A stretch of 64,000 bases of DNA from Rathayibacter sp. VKM Ac-2760 (GCF_009834185.1 NZ_CP047173.1:744001-808000); one strand, 5' to 3'; counted from the stretch's first letter, positions 31,785 to 40,373 are shown. The notes: generated by a model not told the origin, from the letters alone. Translations and numbers: made by a program.

Positions 31785-32591
31785 GTGCGTCCGGGCGGTG
31801 GTGCTGCGCGCAGGCGGCGGCAGGCGCCGTGGTGGGCGTGGATCGTGGCCGCTGTCGTCGCGGCCGCGGCCGCGTTCGCGGTGGTCGGGGTGGGGGAGAC
31901 TGTCGGAGGGCCGGGGGCTGGGTCGACGGGAGCTGCCGCGGCTCCTGGGTCGGCCGCTCCCGCGACGGCGTCCTCCGCGCCGGTGCTACCGAGCGCGTCA
32001 CCCTCCGCCGCGTCGTCGCCGGGCGCCGCTGATCCGGCCGCCCTCGCGCTCGCGACCCTCGCCGCGCTGCCCGCGGACGACGGCCGCGCCGACGTCGCCT
32101 ACGACCGCGACCTCTTCGGCGAGTCCTGGAAGGACGTCGACCGCAACGGCTGCGACACCCGCAACGACATCCTCGGCCGCGACCTGCTCGACCCGGTCTT
32201 CAAGCCGGGCACCCGCGACTGCAAGGTGTTGTCCGGAACGCTGGTCGATCCGTACGACGGCGCCGCGGTGTCGTTCGTCTCCGGGAGCGACACCTCCCGG
32301 CTCGTGCAGATCGACCACGTCGTCGCCCTCGGCTGGGCCTGGCATCACGGCGCGTGGGCGTGGACGGACGAGCAGCGCCTGCTGTTCGCGAACGACCCGG
32401 CGAACCTCGTCGCCGCCTCGGACGACACGAACCAGGCGAAGAGCGACGCGGGGCCGGGGGAGTGGCTGCCGCCGGCCGCGGAGCTGCGCTGCGGGTACGT
32501 GGAGCAGTTCGTGGGGGTGCTGGGGGCGTACGGGCTGGCGGTCGGGGCGGAGGACCGGGAGGCGGCGGAGGCGGTGCTGGTCGGGTGCTGA
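31785..32591 (+). CDS. membrane-anchored or secreted HNH nuclease (DUF1524/GmrSD C-terminal type)
   Basis: Protein of about 268 residues. An N-terminal basic stretch precedes a membrane helix or uncleaved signal (WWAWIVAAVVAAAAAFAVVG), then a Ser/Ala/Pro linker and an HNH-family nuclease domain: YDRDLFGESWKDVDRNGCDT, RNDILGRDL, the catalytic IDHVVALGWAWHHGA, and the closing FANDPANLVAASDDTNQAKS. Cys residues in the domain fit an exported enzyme. The GTG at 31785 is the first start giving the basic-hydrophobic N-terminus and is uncertain. It lies 74 bp after the tubulin-like operon on the same strand and may be transcribed with it. Relatives are common single genes in actinobacteria, so a link to the operon is not certain. 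Confidence 0.82.
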   Translation: MRPGGGAARRRRQAPWWAWIVAAVVAAAAAFAVVGVGETVGGPGAGSTGAAAAPGSAAPATASSAPVLPSASPSAASSPGAADPAALALATLAALPADDGRADVAYDRDLFGESWKDVDRNGCDTRNDILGRDLLDPVFKPGTRDCKVLSGTLVDPYDGAAVSFVSGSDTSRLVQIDHVVALGWAWHHGAWAWTDEQRLLFANDPANLVAASDDTNQAKSDAGPGEWLPPAAELRCGYVEQFVGVLGAYGLAVGAEDREAAEAVLVGC

Positions 32592-32655
32592 TGCGCGCCG
32601 CGGCTGTGCCGCCCGCGGTGCCTGCGCGCCGTGCTCGGCTAGCCTGAGCGGCACT

Positions 32656-33063
32656 ATGGCCTTCGACTCGGACGCGGACTGGGACGACCCGGACCCGTTC
32701 GACCGGCCGGTTTCCCGTAGGCGCCCCGCCCGCCGCCTGTCGGCCGGCGAGGACCGCGTCACCGCGATCCTGCTGCTCGTCTTCCTGCTGGCAGTCGGTG
32801 CCGTTCTGTCCTTCTTCGTCCTGGTCGAGCAGCTGGCGATGGATCGGTGCGGCGGAGCCCCGGGCGAATGCGACTACGAGCTCCTGAGCACCACGACCGT
32901 ACTCGTCCCCGGAGTCGTCGCGCTGACCTTCCTCGTGACGGTCATCGCACTCGTCCGACCGAACACGTCGCGTCGGATCTGGTGGATCCCCGCGATCGGA
33001 ATGATCGGCGCGATCCTTACATTCTTGGTCGCCTCGGGTCTCGTCTTCATCGCGGTGCACTGA
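32656..33063 (+). CDS. small hypothetical membrane protein
   Basis: Protein of 135 residues with an acidic N-terminus (FDSDADWDDPDPFDRPVS) and three predicted membrane spans (AILLLVFLLAVGAVLSFFVL; TVLVPGVVALTFLVTVIALV; WWIPAIGMIGAILTFLVASG). The outer loop between the first two holds two Cys (MDRCGGAPGECDYE) that could form a disulfide. It starts 64 bp after the nuclease gene. Family not recognised. Confidence 0.7.
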   Translation: MAFDSDADWDDPDPFDRPVSRRRPARRLSAGEDRVTAILLLVFLLAVGAVLSFFVLVEQLAMDRCGGAPGECDYELLSTTTVLVPGVVALTFLVTVIALVRPNTSRRIWWIPAIGMIGAILTFLVASGLVFIAVH

Positions 33064-33238
33064 GCGGCGGAGCGGGTCGCGAGGCTCGTCAGTGGTGACC
33101 TCGCGCGGGCCGCCTTCCTCTTCGCTGCGTACTGCCGCAGGGCGCCGCACTTCCAGTCAAGAATGGCGACAACTCTTCACTAAAGAGACACGAGCGTACC
33201 TCGCCAATAAAGGGCTTTGATATTCCTACTCTCGGGCT

Positions 33239-34324
33239 ATGCCCGATCTCACTCCCGCAACCCTTTCCCTCGAGTTGGGTGTCTCGCAGAAGCGAATCCG
33301 CTCCGTCCTGCGCGAACAATTCGGAACGCTCGATCCGTCGACGACGCGCTGGAGCCTGAGCGAGGAGCAGGCCGACTTCGTTCGCACGCGAATTGCACGG
33401 CGTGGGGCGAATGGCACGCGATTCACCCTCGTCGAGGGCGACCAGGTCCTGAGGCGGGCCGTTCACGGGGCGTACGGCGGTCAGCAGCAGGGCGGAATTG
33501 CGACTCCAAAGTCCCTCGGCGAGATTTTCATCTTCACTGATCCGGCGAAGGGGGCTCGGTACGGGTACGACCGCTTCGAGGGCCTCCGCGAGGACGGCTC
33601 CTACTCCTACACCGGCGAGGGCCAAATCGGCGATCAGACCTTTGTCCGCGGCAATCTGGCTCTTCGTGATGCTGCCGTTCAGAACCGCGTCATCCGGCTC
33701 TTCACGGTGCAAGGTACGAGCGTGACCTACATCGGGGCCTTCACCACGGGAACTCCGACCTACCGCTTTGAGACCATCCCCGACACCGAGGGAACGCTGC
33801 GACAGGGCATCATCTTCACCCTCGTGCCGATCAGCGCCGACGTCTCGTCACTCCCCGCGTATGGCGGACGCCCGGTGGCGTCAGCGGAAATCTCCGAGTG
33901 GACTGCCCCGGAATCATCCGATGTTGTGATCGCGGGTGCGGACCTCAGCCCGATCGAGGAGCGGGTTGTCTCCCGAGTGGAGTTCGAGCTGCAGGCGGCC
34001 TTCGGTGAGTGGCTGGCGGAAAACGGGACGCCGCCGAGTCGGCTCACCCTTCCCGTCGGCTCCACCCGGATTGAGCCTGATCTGTACGTGAAGTCCAGCG
34101 GCTGGATCGTCGAGGCCAAGAAGTCAACTGCTCGCGCCTATGTGCGCACTGCTATCGGCCAGGTTCTCGATTACGCCCACGTCGCCAATGGCCTCGGCTG
34201 GGCGGCGGTGCCCGTCATCCTGCTTCCAGGTCGTCCCGAGTCAGATCTTCTCGAACTCATTGGGCGGCTGGGGATCATCACCGCAATCCGTACGGACGAT
34301 GGTTTCGACCTCGTCGATCCCTAA
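33239..34324 (+). CDS. predicted modification-dependent restriction endonuclease: SRA-like domain plus PD-(D/E)xK nuclease
   Basis: Protein of 361 residues. Residues 5-60 look like a small DNA-binding helical domain (LELGVSQKRIRSVLREQFGT). Residues 88-160 match the SRA-like domain found in ScoMcrA-type enzymes (GYDRFEGLREDGSYSYTGEG, then QIGDQTFVRGNLALRDAA). Residues 245-361 form a PD-(D/E)xK nuclease with P280-D281, E292-A-K294 and a following Gln (AIGQVLDYAHV). Family knowledge: SRA-like domains read modified bases and the nuclease cuts DNA, so a type IV-style defence role is expected. Codon use is clearly less GC-rich than its neighbours, suggesting transfer. It ends overlapping the convergent mutT stop. 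Specificity unknown. Confidence 0.75.
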   Translation: MPDLTPATLSLELGVSQKRIRSVLREQFGTLDPSTTRWSLSEEQADFVRTRIARRGANGTRFTLVEGDQVLRRAVHGAYGGQQQGGIATPKSLGEIFIFTDPAKGARYGYDRFEGLREDGSYSYTGEGQIGDQTFVRGNLALRDAAVQNRVIRLFTVQGTSVTYIGAFTTGTPTYRFETIPDTEGTLRQGIIFTLVPISADVSSLPAYGGRPVASAEISEWTAPESSDVVIAGADLSPIEERVVSRVEFELQAAFGEWLAENGTPPSRLTLPVGSTRIEPDLYVKSSGWIVEAKKSTARAYVRTAIGQVLDYAHVANGLGWAAVPVILLPGRPESDLLELIGRLGIITAIRTDDGFDLVDP

Positions 34325-34707
34325 GCCGTCAGGAGAGCTACGGCGGGTAGATCGGCGGGTGCCCATTCCAGCGGCGTGAGGTCGGCACGCGTGACCCACA
34401 GCATCGAGTCGTGGTCGGTGCTAGACGTAGGACTCTCCGAGGAGAGCGTCGCCCAGAAGCACGACAGCCGGATCACGCGAGTGGAGCCTGCGGTGTCGTC
34501 GACGGTCAAGAGTTCGCCCACCTCGATCTCGACGCCGAGCTCCTCGCGTATCTCGCGGGCGAGCGCCTGCTCGTGCGTCTCGCCGACCTCGACCTTGCCG
34601 CCCGGGAACTCCCACTTGCCACCGGCATCCTTCTCGGGTCGGCGGCGGCAGGCCAGGATGCGGCCGTCGCTCTCGATGACGGCGGCGACAACCTCGAGGA
34701 CATCCAT
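34321..34707 (-). CDS. mutT: Nudix hydrolase, MutT-type (8-oxo-dGTP diphosphatase-like)
   Basis: Protein of 128 residues that by family removes oxidised nucleotides by hydrolysing them to monophosphates. The Nudix box is complete: GGKVEVGETHEQALAREIRE followed by ELGVE. The preceding RRRPEKDAGGKWEFPGGK strand is typical of the MutT/NudG group. The ATG at 34707 follows a GAAGGG Shine-Dalgarno and starts with VLEVVAAVIESDGRILACRR, the usual first strands. Stops of this gene and of the convergent restriction gene overlap (34321-34324). The exact substrate within the MutT group is not determined by sequence. Confidence 0.88.
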   Translation of the reverse strand: MDVLEVVAAVIESDGRILACRRRPEKDAGGKWEFPGGKVEVGETHEQALAREIREELGVEIEVGELLTVDDTAGSTRVIRLSCFWATLSSESPTSSTDHDSMLWVTRADLTPLEWAPADLPAVALLTA

Positions 34708-34833
34708 CCCTTCATGATGGGGCACCGCACAACGAAGGCTGACTGCCGCCGATCGCCGATTTCCTGCGCCTTTGCCTCGACGGGCCTTCGTTGTGTAGCC
34801 AGGTAGTGGGAGGCTCGTTCGTCTGAGCGCGCT

Positions 34834-34862
34834 TTGACGCCCCCGCCACCCCCGTGTTACGT
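34834..34862 (+). promoter_or_regulatory. predicted sigma-70-type promoter of the beta-glucoside operon
   Basis: TTGACG (34834-34839) and TTACGT (34857-34862) are 17 bp apart, which would start transcription at about 34869-34871, right at the beginning of the RAT element. Position and spacing support it; the -10 hexamer is imperfect. Confidence 0.55.
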
Positions 34863-34870
34863 TCGCTCTC

Positions 34871-34899
34871 GGACATGTGACTGGTCGTGCAGGCAGGAT
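34871..34899 (+). promoter_or_regulatory. ribonucleic antiterminator (RAT) for a BglG/LicT-type protein
   Basis: The leader contains GGACATGTGACTGGTC followed by GTGCAGGCAGGAT, which matches the RAT consensus of bgl/sac operons (GGAT-TGT-ACTG ... GCAGGC-AA). Its 3' part overlaps the 5' arm of the terminator that follows, so binding of the antiterminator excludes the terminator. The cognate protein is encoded third in the same operon. Confidence 0.82.
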
Positions 34900-34939
34900 C
34901 CGACGAAACGCGTAAGCAGCGTCGTCGGGTCCTTTTTTT
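34896..34939 (+). terminator. conditional leader terminator of the PTS operon
   Basis: An 11-bp stem (GGATCCGACGA, partner 34922-34932 with one G-T pair) is followed by seven Ts at 34933-34939. It lies 119 bp before the PTS gene and overlaps the RAT sequence, forming a classic antitermination switch. Confidence 0.88.
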
Positions 34940-35058
34940 GTGCCCGGACGCCTCCTGACGCGCCGATGACGGCGCGGGGACAGCGACGGAATCAGCGAGA
35001 GCACGATGCAGCACAGCGCAGGGAAGCGCGCGTCCCCCACACACCCGAAGGAGTACCG

Positions 35059-36942
35059 ATGAGTACCCAGGACAGCGCGAAGGCGATCCTCGAGCACGTC
35101 GGCGGCGCCGGCAACGTCTCGAAGCTGCAGCACTGCTCGACCCGCCTGCGCTTCGCGCTCGCGGACGATCAGAAGGCCGATGTCGATGCCCTTAAGGCGG
35201 TGCCCGGCGTGATCGGCGTCGTCATGGGGCCGCAGACGCAGGTCATCGTCGGCAACGGCGTCGCCGAGATGTACGCGGCGGTCGAGAAGCTGCGCGGCGG
35301 CACGCAGGCCACAGCACCCAAGGCCAAGCAGCCCCGGTCGCTCAAGCGCCTCGGCGCGACGATCATGGACTTCGTCGTCAGCGTCTTCACGCCGATCATC
35401 CCGGCCATCGCCGGCGCCGGTATCTTCAAGTCGTTCCTCGTCCTCGCCTCCGCGGTGGGCTGGCTCGACCCCGCCTCCGACAACTTCAAGCTGCTGTCCG
35501 CCATCCCGGACGCGGTGTTCGGCTTCCTGCCGCTCCTCGTCGCGTACACGAGCGCCAAGAAGCTCGACGTGAACCGGCCGCTCGCCCTTGGGCTCGTCGG
35601 GGTGCTGGTCTTCCCGGCCTTCACCACGCTGCTCAACCAGGAGGGCGGGGTCGCCCTCTTCGGCATTCCGGTGCCGGTGATCGCCTACAACGCGCAGGTG
35701 TTCCCGGCGATCCTCGCGGTCCTCCTCCTCTCGGTCGTCGAGCGTTTCTTCACCAAGCACTCGTGGGGCCCGATCCGCACCTTCTACGTGCCGCTGATGT
35801 GCCTCGTCATCGTCGCGCCGGCCACGATCTTCCTGCTCGGCCCGCTCGGCTACTGGCTCGGCTCGATGCTCACCGGCGCCCTGATCGGCCTCTACGGCGC
35901 GCTCGGCTGGGTGGCCGTCGCGCTGCTCGCCGGCGTGCTGCCGCTGATCATCTCGGTCGGCATGCACAAGGCGTTCATCCCGCCGACCATCGCGACGATG
36001 GCCAGCGCGGGCAAGGACACCTTCTACCTCGCCTCCTCGCTCGCCCACAACGCGGCGGAGGCCGGCTCCAGCCTCGCGATCGCCCTGCGCACCAAGAGTG
36101 CGGCGCTCCGCGCGACCGCCTTCTCCGGCGGGCTCTCCGCCCTCTTCGGCATCACCGAGCCCGCTCTCTACGGCGTCACCCTGCAGAACAAGCGCGCCCT
36201 CATCTCCGTCATCTCGGGCAGCGTCGTCGGCGGCGCCTACATCGGCGCCACCCAGGTCGCCGCGTTCGCGCTGGTCAGCCCGGGCGTCGCGAGCATCTCG
36301 ATGTTCATCGACGGGCTCAACCCCTGGAACCTGCTCAACGCGGTGATCGGCCTGCTGATCTCGGTCGCCGTGTCGTTCGTCGTCTCGTTCATCATCTGGC
36401 GCGACGACGCCTCCGCCAGCGTCCAGGCCCTCGGCGACGTGGTCGCGAAGGACGCCGCAGACACGACCGCGCTCATCGCCCCGCTCAGCGGCGACGTGAT
36501 CCCGCTCAGCGAGGTCAACGACCCCGTGTTCTCCGCCGGCGTCCTCGGCGAGGGCATCGCGATCCGCCCGGCCGACGGCGTCGTCCGCTCGCCGTTCGCC
36601 GGGACGGTCATCGCCGTCCTCAGCTCCAAGCACGCGATCGGCCTGCGCCGCGACGACGGGGTCGAGGTCCTGATCCACGTCGGCCTCGACACCGTCCAGC
36701 TCGACGGCGCGCCCTTCGACGTGCACGTCGCCGTCGACGAGCGCGTCGAGGCGGGGCAGCTGCTGCTCACCGCCGACCTCGCGGCCATCACCGCCGCCGG
36801 CTACGACACCACCACCCCGGTGCTGATCACCAACTCGGCCGAGTACACCGTGCTCATCGAGGCCGCCGACCGCGTGTCGGCGGGCGATGCGATCATCACC
36901 GTCACCCAGAAAGAGAAGGAGCTCGCCGATGGCGCTGCCTGA
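35059..36942 (+). CDS. bglF: beta-glucoside-specific PTS enzyme EIIBCA
   Basis: Phosphotransferase permease of 627 residues that imports and phosphorylates beta-glucosides. The order is B-C-A. The EIIB domain has phospho-Cys26 in KLQHCSTRLRF. The EIIC domain spans about residues 100-460 with ten or so helices and the substrate motif SALFGITEPALYGV. The EIIA domain near residues 480-610 has the active His540 in VEVLIHVGLDTV. ATG at 35059 follows GAAGGAG. It is first in the operon behind the RAT/terminator switch and overlaps the GH1 gene by 14 bases. EIIB, and through it the antiterminator, would respond to substrate supply, as in BglF/BglG. Confidence 0.95.
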   Translation: MSTQDSAKAILEHVGGAGNVSKLQHCSTRLRFALADDQKADVDALKAVPGVIGVVMGPQTQVIVGNGVAEMYAAVEKLRGGTQATAPKAKQPRSLKRLGATIMDFVVSVFTPIIPAIAGAGIFKSFLVLASAVGWLDPASDNFKLLSAIPDAVFGFLPLLVAYTSAKKLDVNRPLALGLVGVLVFPAFTTLLNQEGGVALFGIPVPVIAYNAQVFPAILAVLLLSVVERFFTKHSWGPIRTFYVPLMCLVIVAPATIFLLGPLGYWLGSMLTGALIGLYGALGWVAVALLAGVLPLIISVGMHKAFIPPTIATMASAGKDTFYLASSLAHNAAEAGSSLAIALRTKSAALRATAFSGGLSALFGITEPALYGVTLQNKRALISVISGSVVGGAYIGATQVAAFALVSPGVASISMFIDGLNPWNLLNAVIGLLISVAVSFVVSFIIWRDDASASVQALGDVVAKDAADTTALIAPLSGDVIPLSEVNDPVFSAGVLGEGIAIRPADGVVRSPFAGTVIAVLSSKHAIGLRRDDGVEVLIHVGLDTVQLDGAPFDVHVAVDERVEAGQLLLTADLAAITAAGYDTTTPVLITNSAEYTVLIEAADRVSAGDAIITVTQKEKELADGAA

Positions 36943-38413
36943 GGGATTCCGTTGGGGCGGTGCACTCGCCGCCAACCAGGTCGAGGGCGCGTGGCGCGAG
37001 GGCGGGCGCGGGCCGGCCGTCAGTGACGTCGCCTCCTACAAGCCGAAGGCCGACCCCAAGGAGTACGCGATCCACCATCAGAACACGGTGGCGAGCATCA
37101 CCGCGGCGATGGCGGACGACGACACCGAGTACTACCCCAAGCGCCGCGGCATCGACTTCTACCACCGCTATCCCGGCGACCTGGCGCTCTTCGCGGAGAT
37201 GGGCTTCACCACACTCCGCGTCTCGATCGCGTGGACCCGGCTCTACCCGACGGGGGAGGAGGCGGAGCCGCTCGAGGAGGGCATCGCCTACTACCTCGCG
37301 CTCTTCACCGAGATGCGGCGCCTGGGCATCGAGCCGCTGGTCACCCTCTCGCACTACGACCCGCCGCTCGCCCTGGCCCTGAAGCACAACGCCTGGGTCG
37401 AGCGCCGCACGATCGAGCTGTTCGAGCGCTTCGCCCGCACCTGCTTCGAGCGCTTCGGCCACCTCGTCGACATGTGGCTGTCGTTCAACGAGATCGACGG
37501 GATCATCCGCCACCCGTTCACCTCGGGCGGCATCATCGAGGAGACCGTCGAGGGCAGCGTCGAGCAGGCCTGCTACACGGCGCTGCACCACCAGTTCGTC
37601 GCGTCGGCGTCGGTCACGAAGACGCTGCACGAGCTCTGGCCCGAGGCGCGGATGGGCTGCATGCTCACGATGCTGACGACCTACCCGAACACCTGCCACC
37701 CCGACGACGTCGCAGCCACGCAGGCCAAGGAGCGGATGCTCTACCTCTGCACCGACGTCCAGGCCGGCGGCGCCTACCCGCGCCTCGCCCTGCGCGCGCT
37801 CGCTGCGCGCGGCGTCGAGATCCCGTTCGCGGAGGGCGACGCCGAGCTGCTGCGCGAGCACCCGGTCGACTTCATCTCGTTCAGCTACTACATGTCGATG
37901 ACGGAGTCGGTGCGCCCGGACGCCGAGCGCACCCCCGGCAACACGGTGCTCGGGGTGAAGAACCCGTTCCTCGAGTCGAGCGAGTGGGGCTGGCAGATCG
38001 ACCCGGTCGGCCTGCGGATCTCGCTGATCGACCTCTACGACCGCTACGGCAAGCCGCTGTTCATCGTCGAGAACGGGCTCGGGATGCGGGACGAGCTCGT
38101 CCCGTCGGACTCTGCTCTCGGGGACAATGAGGGGGAGGATCCCCGCATCCACGACCCCTATCGGATCGACTACTTCCGCGCGCACTTCGAGCAGATGATC
38201 CAGGCGGTGGACGAGGGTGTGGAGCTCCTCGGCTACGTGAGCTGGGCGCCGATCGACCTGATCAGCGCCTCCAGCTCGCAGATCTCGAAGCGCTACGGGT
38301 TCGTCTACGTCGATATGGACGACCTCGGCCACGGCAGCACGAACCGGTACCGGAAGGACTCCTTCTACTGGTACCAGCGGGTCATCGCGTCCAACGGCGC
38401 CGACCTGGGATGA
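36929..38413 (+). CDS. 6-phospho-beta-glucosidase, GH1
   Basis: Cytoplasmic glycosidase of 494 residues that splits phosphorylated beta-glucosides delivered by the PTS. GH1 markers include FRWGGALAANQVEGAW at the N-terminus, the acid/base Glu188 in LSFNEIDG and the nucleophile Glu381 in LFIVENGLG. SSSQISKRYGFVYVD matches the phosphate-binding loop Ser/Lys/Tyr pattern of 6-phospho-enzymes rather than plain beta-glucosidases. The ATG at 36929 has GAAGGAG upstream and lies inside the end of the EII gene, giving coupled expression. Confidence 0.94.
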   Translation: MALPEGFRWGGALAANQVEGAWREGGRGPAVSDVASYKPKADPKEYAIHHQNTVASITAAMADDDTEYYPKRRGIDFYHRYPGDLALFAEMGFTTLRVSIAWTRLYPTGEEAEPLEEGIAYYLALFTEMRRLGIEPLVTLSHYDPPLALALKHNAWVERRTIELFERFARTCFERFGHLVDMWLSFNEIDGIIRHPFTSGGIIEETVEGSVEQACYTALHHQFVASASVTKTLHELWPEARMGCMLTMLTTYPNTCHPDDVAATQAKERMLYLCTDVQAGGAYPRLALRALAARGVEIPFAEGDAELLREHPVDFISFSYYMSMTESVRPDAERTPGNTVLGVKNPFLESSEWGWQIDPVGLRISLIDLYDRYGKPLFIVENGLGMRDELVPSDSALGDNEGEDPRIHDPYRIDYFRAHFEQMIQAVDEGVELLGYVSWAPIDLISASSSQISKRYGFVYVDMDDLGHGSTNRYRKDSFYWYQRVIASNGADLG

Positions 38414-38469
38414 CCCTCCTCGCTCCACCCGCCCGCCGGGCAGCGCAGACGCCGTCGACGGAGACACGC

Positions 38470-39300
38470 ATGCAGACCATCAAGAAGGTGCTCAACTCGA
38501 GCGTCGTGCTCGTCGTCGACGAGCGCGGCGCCGAGCGGGTGCTGCTCGGCAAGGGCATCGGCTTCGGTGCCAAGGCGGGCGAGGTGATCGAGGCGTCGGC
38601 GGTGGACCAGGTGTTCGTCGCGCTCGACGACGCCGACCAGCGGAACCTGGTCGAGCTGCTGGCGCAGATCCCGCCGGAGTTCGTCGAGCTGACCCGCGCG
38701 GTCGTCGCCGACGCGGAGGAGCAGGGGCTGAAGCTCGACCCGCACGTCTACCTCGCGCTGACCGACCACCTGCACTTCGCGGTGGAGCGGCAGCGGCGCG
38801 GCCTCGCGGTCGCGAACCGGCTGGCCTGGGAGATGCGCTCGGTGTACCCGGTGCAGTACGCGGTGGGGGAGCGGGCGGTCGCGGCGATGCGCGCGCGGCT
38901 GGGCGTGGACGTGCCGGACGACGAGGCGGCGAACGTGGCCTTCCACCTCGCCAACGCGGAGCTCGGCAAGGTCGGCATCGACTCGCTGCGGATCGTGCAG
39001 CTCATCCGCTCGGTGACGGCGATCATCCAGCACGCGAGCGGAGCCGCGCTGGACCGCGAGGACCTGCGCTCGGCGCGCTTCGTGGCGCACCTGCAGTACT
39101 TCGCCGAGCGGTTCTTCTCGGGCGGGCTGCTGGTCAGCTCGGACGACTTCCTCTTCACGAGCCTGAGCACGCGGTATCCGCGGGCGGTCGCGTCGGCGGA
39201 GCGGGTCCGCGCGTTCGTGCGGGCGGAGTACGGTGCGGAGCTGCCGAACGAGGAGGTGGCGTTCCTGGCGCTGCACATCGCGCGGGCGGCGCCGGAGTAG
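38470..39300 (+). CDS. bglG: BglG/LicT-family transcriptional antiterminator
   Basis: RNA-binding regulator of 276 residues. The N-terminal co-antiterminator domain (TIKKVLNSSVVLVVDERGAE, with LLGKGIGFGAKAG) dimerises and binds the RAT RNA. Two PTS regulation domains follow: PRD1 with DHLHFAVERQRRGL, and PRD2 with VAHLQYFAERFFSGG and the closing LALHIARA. Conserved His residues in the PRDs are phosphorylation sites through which EIIB and HPr set activity. The ATG at 38470 has GGAG at six bases; an earlier in-frame ATG at 38410 would add an unrelated N-terminus. The target is the leader at 34871. Confidence 0.93.
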   Translation: MQTIKKVLNSSVVLVVDERGAERVLLGKGIGFGAKAGEVIEASAVDQVFVALDDADQRNLVELLAQIPPEFVELTRAVVADAEEQGLKLDPHVYLALTDHLHFAVERQRRGLAVANRLAWEMRSVYPVQYAVGERAVAAMRARLGVDVPDDEAANVAFHLANAELGKVGIDSLRIVQLIRSVTAIIQHASGAALDREDLRSARFVAHLQYFAERFFSGGLLVSSDDFLFTSLSTRYPRAVASAERVRAFVRAEYGAELPNEEVAFLALHIARAAPE

Positions 39301-39343
39301 GGCGCGTTCCAACCGTTCATTCACGTTCAGTAGAGAGAGCACC

Positions 39344-39997
39344 ATGACCCGCGGCACCGTCCACTTCGTCCGGCACGCCCAGACGCTGTTCAACGTCAAC
39401 GGCCAGCTGCAGGGCTGGTGCGACTCGCCGCTGACCGCGCGGGGCGAGCGGCAGATCGCGGCCCTCGGCGAGCGGATGCGCGGGGTGCCGCTGGTCGCGG
39501 CGTTCCTGAGCGACCTCACCCGGACCCGGACCACGGCCGCGGCGGCGCTCGTGGGGCACCCGTCGATCGAGTCGGTGCCGACGCCGACGCTGCGGGAGTG
39601 GCACTTCGGCGGCTTCGAGGGGCAGCCGAACGCGTCGCTCTGGGAGCCCGTCTTCGCCGACCACGGCTACTCCTACGTCCCCGCCTCGGCGGACTGGCCG
39701 CGGATGACCGACGCGGGCCTGGACAGCGTCATCGACGCGATCCACCGGCACGACCCCTCCGGCCGCGCGGACACGGCCGCGTCGGTGCGGGAGCGCGTCG
39801 AGGCGGCGCTCGCGCTGATCCTGCCGGCGGCCGAGCACGGCGACGTGCTCGTCGTCACCCACGGCACGGTGCTCGGCAGCCTCCTGCGCGCCATCGACCC
39901 CGCGCACCGCCCGCGCGCGGGTTTCCCGAACTGCGGCATCGTCCCGGTGACCGGCGGCGTGATCGGCCCGATCGACGCGAGCTGCGCAGTCGACTGA
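39344..39997 (+). CDS. histidine phosphatase superfamily protein (phosphoglycerate mutase-like)
   Basis: Protein of 217 residues with the family's N-terminal catalytic motif VHFVRHAQTLFNVNGQLQG (phospho-acceptor His11), the second Arg in SDLTRTRTTAAA, the acid REWHFGGFEG, and the C-terminal VVTHGTVLGSLL His. These residues form the two-His phosphatase site. Substrate unknown; members act on sugar phosphates, phosphoserine or cobalamin precursors. It starts 44 bp after the antiterminator gene, probably at the end of the same transcript, so a role with sugar phosphates is plausible but inferred. Confidence 0.88.
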   Translation: MTRGTVHFVRHAQTLFNVNGQLQGWCDSPLTARGERQIAALGERMRGVPLVAAFLSDLTRTRTTAAAALVGHPSIESVPTPTLREWHFGGFEGQPNASLWEPVFADHGYSYVPASADWPRMTDAGLDSVIDAIHRHDPSGRADTAASVRERVEAALALILPAAEHGDVLVVTHGTVLGSLLRAIDPAHRPRAGFPNCGIVPVTGGVIGPIDASCAVD

Positions 39998-40019
39998 CGG
40001 CGGGCAGGCGCCGCGCCCG

Positions 40020-40373
40020 TCAGTCCTTCAGGGGGTCGTTGCCCCAGTTCATCAGCGAGTAGCGCCACTTCGTCTCCGTGACGTCGCCCGAGGGGCGCTG
40101 CTTCGAGTGGCGGGCGACGTATGCGGTGACCTTCTTCATGTGGTCGTAGTCCGAGTCGCTCAGGTCGGCCTGCTTGGTGCCGAGGATGTCGATGATGCGT
40201 CGGCCGCTGTGGTGGCCGGTCGACTCGCCTCCGCTCGCCGGCTTCTGCCCCACCTCCTTCGACTCGTCCTTCTCGAGCCACGCCTCGAGCTGCTTCGCCG
40301 TCATGTTCACGGCGTCGTGGAACTCGTCGCGGATGCGGTGCCTGTCGTCGTCGCTCATCGTGTCGTCGCTCAT
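40020..40373 (-). CDS. DUF3140 family protein
   Basis: Small soluble protein of 117 residues that matches the actinobacterial DUF3140 pattern: RIRDEFHDAVNMTAKQLEAW, GHHSGRRIIDILGTK, DHMKKVTAYVARH and the C-terminal TKWRYSLMNWGNDPLK. It is helical, highly charged and lacks membrane or secretion signals. Start at 40373 is backed by GGAGAG; a second ATG at 40358 is possible. It is divergent from a small membrane protein gene, with 139 bp between. The molecular function of DUF3140 is not established. Confidence 0.88.
   Translation of the reverse strand: MSDDTMSDDDRHRIRDEFHDAVNMTAKQLEAWLEKDESKEVGQKPASGGESTGHHSGRRIIDILGTKQADLSDSDYDHMKKVTAYVARHSKQRPSGDVTETKWRYSLMNWGNDPLKD

Noticed and set aside
33064..33238. 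Small gene or promoter in the gap before the restriction gene
   Set aside because: No frame with a start and coding character was seen. The region becomes AT-richer toward 33238 and must contain a promoter, but I could not define hexamers confidently.
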